A stretch of 48,950 nt of DNA from an uncultured Granulosicoccaceae bacterium. GTDB taxonomy: Bacteria > Pseudomonadota > Gammaproteobacteria > Granulosicoccales > Granulosicoccaceae. The DNA lies in assembly GCA_937931165.1 (NCBI GenBank), contig CALHCI010000006.1, positions 1-48,950 on the forward strand. Reading direction: 5' to 3'. Below are positions 44,245 through 48,950 of this stretch, piece after piece; positions within the stretch are counted from its first letter, which is position 1, and each line of letters starts with the position of its first letter. A program made the position numbers and the translations under genes. Under the pieces are notes generated by a model. That model was not told where the DNA came from, did no database searches, and was given only the letters and a program-made list of their open reading frames with translations.

Positions 44245-44823
44245 TCAAGTAAAGTAAGCTTCTTTAAAGTGCAGCCGGCAGGTGGATTCATAACGATCGT
44301 TGCCACCAATCTCAATCTGCGCACCTTCTGTCACTGCATTGCCATGCTCGTCACGCCGCACCACCATGGTTGCTTTGCGACCACAATGGCAAATGGCCTT
44401 TAGTTCTTTCAGGTTGTCAGCCCACGCCAGCAGATACTTGCTGCCCTCAAACGGCTCACCCTGAAAATCAGTCCGGATACCATACGCAAGTACCGGGATG
44501 TCGAGTTTGTCGCACACATCGGTTAACTGAAAAACCTGTTGTCGGTTTAAGAACTGCGCTTCATCAATCAATACGCAGCTCAGCGCTTTTACTTTGTGCT
44601 GTGCAGTGATCATTGTGTAAAGATCTTCCTGCTGGTCAAATATTGTTGCGTCGGTTTTTAAACCGATCCGTGAAGCCACCACACCCTGGCCGTAGCGATT
44701 ATCGATGGCCGGCGCCAGCACCATGGTATGCATGCCGCGTTCACGGTAGTTGTAGCTTGACTGCAATAATGAAGTCGACTTACCGGCATTCATTGACGAA
44801 TAATAGAAATACAGTTTAGCCAT
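44245..44823 (-). CDS. tdk: Thymidine kinase
   Basis: The 192-residue enzyme phosphorylates thymidine for nucleotide salvage. It has Walker [15 protein letters not shown], the Asp-Glu pair in VLIDEAQFL, the lasso region near [17 protein letters not shown], and a zinc site from [11 protein letters not shown] and a C-terminal TCRLHF. Length and order match E. coli Tdk. It is convergent with the AOR gene. Confidence 0.96.
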   Translation of the reverse strand: MAKLYFYYSSMNAGKSTSLLQSSYNYRERGMHTMVLAPAIDNRYGQGVVASRIGLKTDATIFDQQEDLYTMITAQHKVKALSCVLIDEAQFLNRQQVFQLTDVCDKLDIPVLAYGIRTDFQGEPFEGSKYLLAWADNLKELKAICHCGRKATMVVRRDEHGNAVTEGAQIEIGGNDRYESTCRLHFKEAYFT

Positions 44824-44938
44824 TCACTTAAATTCAGGTAGGGCGCCGGCCCAGACTACCGATGTTGCACAATGCCCGCAAGCCGCAAAACAGCGCTACA
44901 CTGCGTTTAAAACAGATTGCTACCGGCAGACAGACACG

Positions 44939-45373
44939 ATGCTAAAAGCACAGCTCAAAATCAGAATCGAGTGGAGTCACTGTGATCCTGCAAAAATCAT
45001 TTTTAATCCGCACTATTACATCTGGATGGACAACTGCAGTCACGCGCTGCTGCGGATTGCCGGGCTCGATGGCAGTGAGCATCTGAACGACCCGGATTTT
45101 AAAGCCTGCCCGCTGGTGACGAGCACAGCGCAGTTCTATCAACCCGCTATGCTGGGTGACGAACTGTTACTGACCAGCAGTGTCGCCAGATTTGGCAATA
45201 CCTCATTTGAAATCAGTCATCACTTTAGCCGCGCAAACACTCTGGTTTGCAGCGGCACCGAAGTACGCGTCTGGGGTGGGAGTGATCAGGACGGAAAGCT
45301 GATCGCCGTGCGGGTACCTGACTGGATTAGAGATAATCTCAGCGCCACCGGTACACACGATGTCTCGCCGTAA
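44939..45373 (+). CDS. Acyl-CoA thioesterase (hotdog fold, YbgC/4HBT type)
   Basis: This 144-residue hotdog protein hydrolyses acyl-CoA thioesters. The first motif IRIEWSHCDPAKIIFNPHYYIWMDNC contains the conserved Asp-Pro, typical of the 4-hydroxybenzoyl-CoA thioesterase/YbgC branch. It is cytosolic. The substrate is not evident. The gene starts with ATG at 44939 without a strong ribosome binding site and is convergent with the cupin gene. Confidence 0.87.
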   Translation: MLKAQLKIRIEWSHCDPAKIIFNPHYYIWMDNCSHALLRIAGLDGSEHLNDPDFKACPLVTSTAQFYQPAMLGDELLLTSSVARFGNTSFEISHHFSRANTLVCSGTEVRVWGGSDQDGKLIAVRVPDWIRDNLSATGTHDVSP

Positions 45374-45382
45374 CGTTTACCA

Positions 45383-45673
45383 CTACAAAATTTCGGTTTC
45401 GACAAAAACAAATTCGTAGTCATTGGCATTAACCACATTGTGCTCTACCCCTTCACCACGATAATAGGCAACGCCTGACGTCAGATCAGCCTCGATATCA
45501 CCATCAGCAGTTTCCAGCAGCAACTTACCGGTGGTTTGAGGCACAACCACGTAATCATAGCTGTGCCTGTGCCAGCCAGTCTCGGCACCTGCTGCAAAAC
45601 GCCATTCGGTGACCACCACACGATCATTCTTCACCTGTACGGTTGGAACCGCTTTAGGTCGCTCTTTAGACAT
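45383..45673 (-). CDS. Small cupin-domain protein
   Basis: The ATG at 45673 is preceded by AGGGGAA at good spacing, giving 96 residues; the longer frame to 45802 has none. A single cupin barrel carries the metal-binding motif GWHRHSYDYVVVP and a second GEGVEHNVVNAN. It is cytosolic. Function is unknown; related cupins act as small metal-dependent enzymes or sensors. It is divergent from the aminotransferase gene and may share its regulation. Confidence 0.85.
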   Translation of the reverse strand: MSKERPKAVPTVQVKNDRVVVTEWRFAAGAETGWHRHSYDYVVVPQTTGKLLLETADGDIEADLTSGVAYYRGEGVEHNVVNANDYEFVFVETEIL

Positions 45674-45751
45674 TTTAATTCCCCTTTTGTAAAGATGGTG
45701 CCACATCCCGTTTGATTCATGAAATGGCGAGCCTAGCGCGCAGAGATTTGG

Positions 45752-45764
45752 ATTCACAGTGAAT
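45752..45764. promoter_or_regulatory. Palindrome between cupin and aminotransferase genes
   Basis: ATTCACAGTGAAT is a perfect inverted repeat with a one-base centre. It lies 79 bases upstream of the cupin start and 170 bases upstream of the aminotransferase start, in the divergent promoter region. It is a candidate operator. Confidence 0.45.
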
Positions 45765-45828
45765 TTTCTTCTCGCGCCGAATAGTTTGATTGATATTTGC
45801 AAGAGAAATAATTTGCTGTGGATTCAAA

Positions 45829-45868
45829 GATCAAGCGGGACGCCGTCAATTTCATGGATCAAGCGGGA
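45829..45868. promoter_or_regulatory. Direct repeats upstream of aminotransferase
   Basis: GATCAAGCGGGA occurs at 45829-45840 and again at 45857-45868, 28 bases apart. Such spaced direct repeats are typical of activator or GntR/MocR-type sites. They are 66 bases upstream of the aminotransferase start. Confidence 0.5.
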
Positions 45869-45934
45869 TAAGTCCTTTGGCATATCCAAATACAACGCTG
45901 CATAATGCAGGCACGTTCTTTTTCCGGAAAAGTC

Positions 45935-47332
45935 ATGGAACCTCAAAGCCAGCAAAACTACGCCAAAGCACTATGGCAGAAAGATAAAGAGCACCACTTA
46001 CATCCCTGGCAGCTTTTCGACAGCTTTCAGGAAGAAGGTGCGATGATAATGGACCGCGGTGAGGGCGCCTGGCTTTTCGATATAGACGGCAACCGCTACC
46101 TCGACTCAGTTGGCGGGTTGTGGTGTACCAATATTGGCCAGGGCCGCAAGGAAATGGCAGACGCCGTCTCGGCGCAGATACAGAAGATGGCTTACGCCAG
46201 TCCGTTTGTTGACATGACCAACGCACCAGCTGCCGAACTCGCCGCAAAGCTCGCGAATCTGGCCCCCGGCAATCTTAACCATGTGATGTTCAGCTGCGGA
46301 GGAAGTACAGCCAATGATTCGGCTTTTCGATTGATTCAGTTTTACCAGAACTGCCGTGGCAAACACGATAAAAAACATATCATTGCAAGAGATGCCAGCT
46401 ATCACGGGTCTACCTATGTGTCGATGTCTATCGGTGGTAAAAAAGCCGATCACCCACCGGAATTTGACTACATCACAGATACCATCCATCACATCTCAAG
46501 TCCGAATGCCTATCGCTATGGCAACGGCAGAAGTAACGAACAGTATCTCGATTTTCTGGTCGACGAACTGGAACAGAAAATACTCGAGATAGGCGCTGAT
46601 AAAGTTGCTGCTTTTTTTGCCGAGCCCGTACTGGGTGCCGGTGGTGTCGTTGTACCGCCGCAGGGTTACCATCGCCGCACACAGGAAGTCTGTAAAAAAT
46701 ATGATGTACTGTATGTTTCAGATGAAGTGGTGACTGCGTTTGGCAGACTTGGGCACTGGTTTGCCTCTGAAGAGGTTTTTGATCTGCAACCCGACATCAT
46801 CACCTGTGCAAAGGGCATTACCTCCGGTTACCTGCCACTGGGTGCCACCATATTTTCATCAGAAATATACGATGTGATCAGTGAGCCCGGTCATGGAAGA
46901 TACTTCTCAAACGGTTATACGTACTCAGGTCACCCGGTATCCTGCGTTGCAGCATTAAAAAATATTGAAATCATGGAGCGTGAAAATATCTTCGAACACG
47001 TCAAAGATGTCGGCCAGTACTTCGAACAACAGCTGCATACCCTGAATGATCTTGAGATTGTCGGTGAAGTACGTGGTGTCAGCCTGATGCAGTGCGTGGA
47101 GTTCGTTGCCAACAAGGAGACCAGAGAGGTGTTTCCTGACGATCTTGATATCAGCAAGGTTATTTCCAACATAGCCGACAAAAAAGGCTTGCTGGTCCGA
47201 CCCATCATTAACCTTAATGTGATGTCACCGCCACTGGTTATTACCAGAGAGCAGATTGATTTTGCCGTAACTACCCTGCGTGAATCTATTGTCGAGGCAA
47301 CCGACCAGCTAAAACAAGACGGGCATTTGTAA
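45935..47332 (+). CDS. Class III aminotransferase (putrescine/taurine-pyruvate type)
   Basis: This PLP-dependent enzyme has 465 residues from the ATG at 45935 (GGAAA upstream; ATG 45905 is also possible). It should transfer the amino group of an omega-amine or amino acid to pyruvate. Visible are the aromatic HLHPWQLFDSF, the cofactor region SCGGSTANDSAFRLIQ, the DASYHGST block, the acidic VSDEVVTAFGR and the Schiff-base lysine in TCAKGITSGYLPLGA. SpuC-type putrescine aminotransferases are similar; a definite substrate cannot be chosen. It is 53 bases upstream of the TPP-dependent decarboxylase gene and probably co-transcribed with it. Confidence 0.9.
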   Translation: MEPQSQQNYAKALWQKDKEHHLHPWQLFDSFQEEGAMIMDRGEGAWLFDIDGNRYLDSVGGLWCTNIGQGRKEMADAVSAQIQKMAYASPFVDMTNAPAAELAAKLANLAPGNLNHVMFSCGGSTANDSAFRLIQFYQNCRGKHDKKHIIARDASYHGSTYVSMSIGGKKADHPPEFDYITDTIHHISSPNAYRYGNGRSNEQYLDFLVDELEQKILEIGADKVAAFFAEPVLGAGGVVVPPQGYHRRTQEVCKKYDVLYVSDEVVTAFGRLGHWFASEEVFDLQPDIITCAKGITSGYLPLGATIFSSEIYDVISEPGHGRYFSNGYTYSGHPVSCVAALKNIEIMERENIFEHVKDVGQYFEQQLHTLNDLEIVGEVRGVSLMQCVEFVANKETREVFPDDLDISKVISNIADKKGLLVRPIINLNVMSPPLVITREQIDFAVTTLRESIVEATDQLKQDGHL

Positions 47333-47385
47333 CTCACCAGTTATCTGCCTACTAAAGACAAACCTTACATCAGGCGCCAAAACCA

Positions 47386-48950
47386 ATGACCACTCCGCAT
47401 CATACTGTGGGTGTAACCCTGATCCATCTGCTGGAGCATTATGGTGTCGAACATGTGTTCGGCATTCCGGGTGTGCATACCATAGAACTGTATCGCGGGC
47501 TTGCAGAAAGTTCCATACAACACCATACGCCGCGCCATGAACAGGGTGCTGGTTTTATGGCTGATGGCTACGCACGTGTGGCCGGAAAACCCGGCGTATG
47601 CTTTGTTATCACCGGCCCGGGGCTAACTAACATCGCAACACCAATGGGACAGGCATTGGCAGATTCAATTCCCATGCTGGTCATCTCCAGCGTCAATGAC
47701 ACGCTTCAAACTCCACATGCACAAGGCATGTTGCATGAAATGCCAGACCAGCTGGCGCTGAGTAAACAGTTAACGCGTTTCAGCGCCAACGTACAGACAG
47801 CCGAACAACTTCCCTCTTTACTGGCTCGTGCGTTTAGTTGCTTTTTAAGTAGTCGTCCGGGACCAGTACATCTGCAGGTACCAATAGCACTGCTCGGTAC
47901 TGTTGCAGACGGCAACTTTAGTGGCGCTTACTTCCCTACGGCTAAATACACGACAGCCGATAACGACACAGTTGTTGCCGCCTGCAAGGCCATTAGTCAC
48001 AGCAGTTCACCAGTCATACTTGCCGGTGGTGGTTGCCGCCATGCATCGGCCGGGGTCACGCGCCTTGCCCAAACCATAGACGCACCGGTGTTAATGACTA
48101 TCAATGCACGCGGCACCCTGGCACACGATCACCCACTTGCCGTGTCTGCCAGTTGTACACTTGATTCTGCAAGACAAGCAGTCAATGATTCAGACCTGGT
48201 GATTGCACTCGGCACCGAACTCGCCGCCACCGACTACGACCAGTATAAGAATGATAACTTTCGCATAGATGCAGATCTGATTCGCTGTGATATCGATCCA
48301 ATGCAGTTACACAACAATTTTCAGCCACAACTATCCGTGCATGCAGATGCCGGCTGTTTTACACAACAACTCCTGCAATCACTGCCTTCACAAGTTAATA
48401 ACCAGGGTGCCGAACGCACGGATAAAACAATGCGTGCAGCACACGCAGAACTCACTACGGACATGAAGCGCCACCTTACCTTGCTGGAATCTTTGCGCAA
48501 CGCATTGCCTGAAGCAATTTTTGTAGGAGACTCTACACAGCTTATATACAGCGGCAATATGATTTTTAATACCGCACAACCCAACCACTGGTTTAATTCA
48601 TCGGTGGGTTTTGGCACGCTTGGTTACGCACTGCCCGCCGCTACCGGTGCCGCGATTGCGGTAAATAAAAAAGCACCGGTGATTTGTATTATCGGTGATG
48701 GTGGTTTGCAATTTGTACTCGGCGAGCTTGGTGCTTTGATCGATACCGGTTTACCGGTGGCCATACTGGTGTGGTGTAACAACGGCTACCGTGAGATCAA
48801 AACCACCATGGAGCAGGCAGATGTGTCTACCGTCGGTGTTGAGTTTGCGGTGCCGGATTATCTGGCTGTCGCTGAAGCCTATGGTATGGGTGCAACCACC
48901 GCTGACAACGATACTGATCTATGCAAGGTGGTGTCAGATGCCTTTGAAAA
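47386..48950 (+). CDS. TPP-dependent 2-ketoarginine decarboxylase-like enzyme (partial)
   Basis: The gene runs off the right edge, leaving 521 codons. It belongs to the acetolactate-synthase-like TPP enzymes. The N-terminus (FGIPGVHTIELYRGLAESSIQH, with catalytic Glu52 in RHEQGAGFMADGYAR) is very like AruI, the 5-guanidino-2-oxopentanoate decarboxylase of the arginine transaminase pathway. The TPP site GDGGLQFVLGELGAL with the following NN motif is near residue 437. The product of a 2-keto acid would be an aldehyde. Together with the adjacent aminotransferase it suggests a transaminate-decarboxylate route. Substrate is inferred from resemblance. Confidence 0.9.
   Translation, partial: MTTPHHTVGVTLIHLLEHYGVEHVFGIPGVHTIELYRGLAESSIQHHTPRHEQGAGFMADGYARVAGKPGVCFVITGPGLTNIATPMGQALADSIPMLVISSVNDTLQTPHAQGMLHEMPDQLALSKQLTRFSANVQTAEQLPSLLARAFSCFLSSRPGPVHLQVPIALLGTVADGNFSGAYFPTAKYTTADNDTVVAACKAISHSSSPVILAGGGCRHASAGVTRLAQTIDAPVLMTINARGTLAHDHPLAVSASCTLDSARQAVNDSDLVIALGTELAATDYDQYKNDNFRIDADLIRCDIDPMQLHNNFQPQLSVHADAGCFTQQLLQSLPSQVNNQGAERTDKTMRAAHAELTTDMKRHLTLLESLRNALPEAIFVGDSTQLIYSGNMIFNTAQPNHWFNSSVGFGTLGYALPAATGAAIAVNKKAPVICIIGDGGLQFVLGELGALIDTGLPVAILVWCNNGYREIKTTMEQADVSTVGVEFAVPDYLAVAEAYGMGATTADNDTDLCKVVSDAFE

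Noticed and set aside
45674-45802. Longer N-terminus of the cupin protein
   Set aside because: The ATG at 45673 has an AGGGGAA site, and the added residues do not look like a domain.

Overview
The window looks like chromosomal DNA of a free-living, probably marine gammaproteobacterium. Roughly half the bases are G or C. It codes for diderm envelope proteins (lipoproteins, outer-membrane barrels, OmpA-family proteins), a DmdB/AlkK-type acyl-CoA ligase, UvrD, Lrp/alanine dehydrogenase and several amine and amino-acid catabolic genes. GTG and TTG starts are frequent. I saw no rRNA, tRNA, CRISPR array, transposase, integrase or phage gene. Genus cannot be fixed from the sequence alone.

Layout. 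1-2.8 kb: acyl-CoA ligase, then a decayed site-2 protease (M50) pseudogene. 2.8-7.5 kb, minus strand: a CAP-domain lipoprotein with a DUF1508 protein, a membrane GGDEF protein whose catalytic motif is lost but whose I-site motif is kept, an HtrA/PDZ protein that has lost all three catalytic residues, and a periplasmic protein of four long Cys-to-Trp repeats ending in a peptidoglycan-binding domain. 7.9-16.3 kb: DUF4403-like protein, UvrD, a PuuB-type oxidoreductase, a YtkA/FixH-like protein, a cold-shock protein with an acidic tail, a SEL1-repeat protein and an Lrp regulator. 16.4-25.3 kb: alanine dehydrogenase, YcaQ-like glycosylase, ribokinase coupled to an unknown small protein, the first OmpA/coiled-coil gene pair, a hypothetical membrane protein and an Fpg/Nei glycosylase. 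25.3-30 kb: asparaginase and succinate-semialdehyde dehydrogenase, a PhnD-like protein without signal peptide, and a TAT-exported MepK-like endopeptidase. 30-37.3 kb: envelope and surface proteins. 37.4-41 kb: a SAF-domain dehydrogenase and the second OmpA/coiled-coil pair. 41-48.95 kb: a palindrome-bearing regulatory region, a small barrel protein, an orphan tungsten-type aldehyde oxidoreductase, thymidine kinase, thioesterase, cupin, class III aminotransferase and a TPP-dependent decarboxylase cut by the window edge.

How the genes work together. Two themes recur. The first is the cell envelope: two paralogous modules pair an inner-membrane-anchored OmpA-domain protein with a membrane-anchored coiled-coil protein, alongside other OmpA, PG-binding and murein-hydrolase proteins. 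The second is nitrogen/amine catabolism: alanine dehydrogenase, asparaginase, succinate-semialdehyde dehydrogenase, PuuB-like oxidase, class III aminotransferase and 2-ketoarginine-decarboxylase-like enzyme. The best candidates for something new are the duplicated OmpA/coiled-coil module, the four-unit Cys...Trp repeat protein, and the adjacent catalytically dead GGDEF and HtrA-like proteins.
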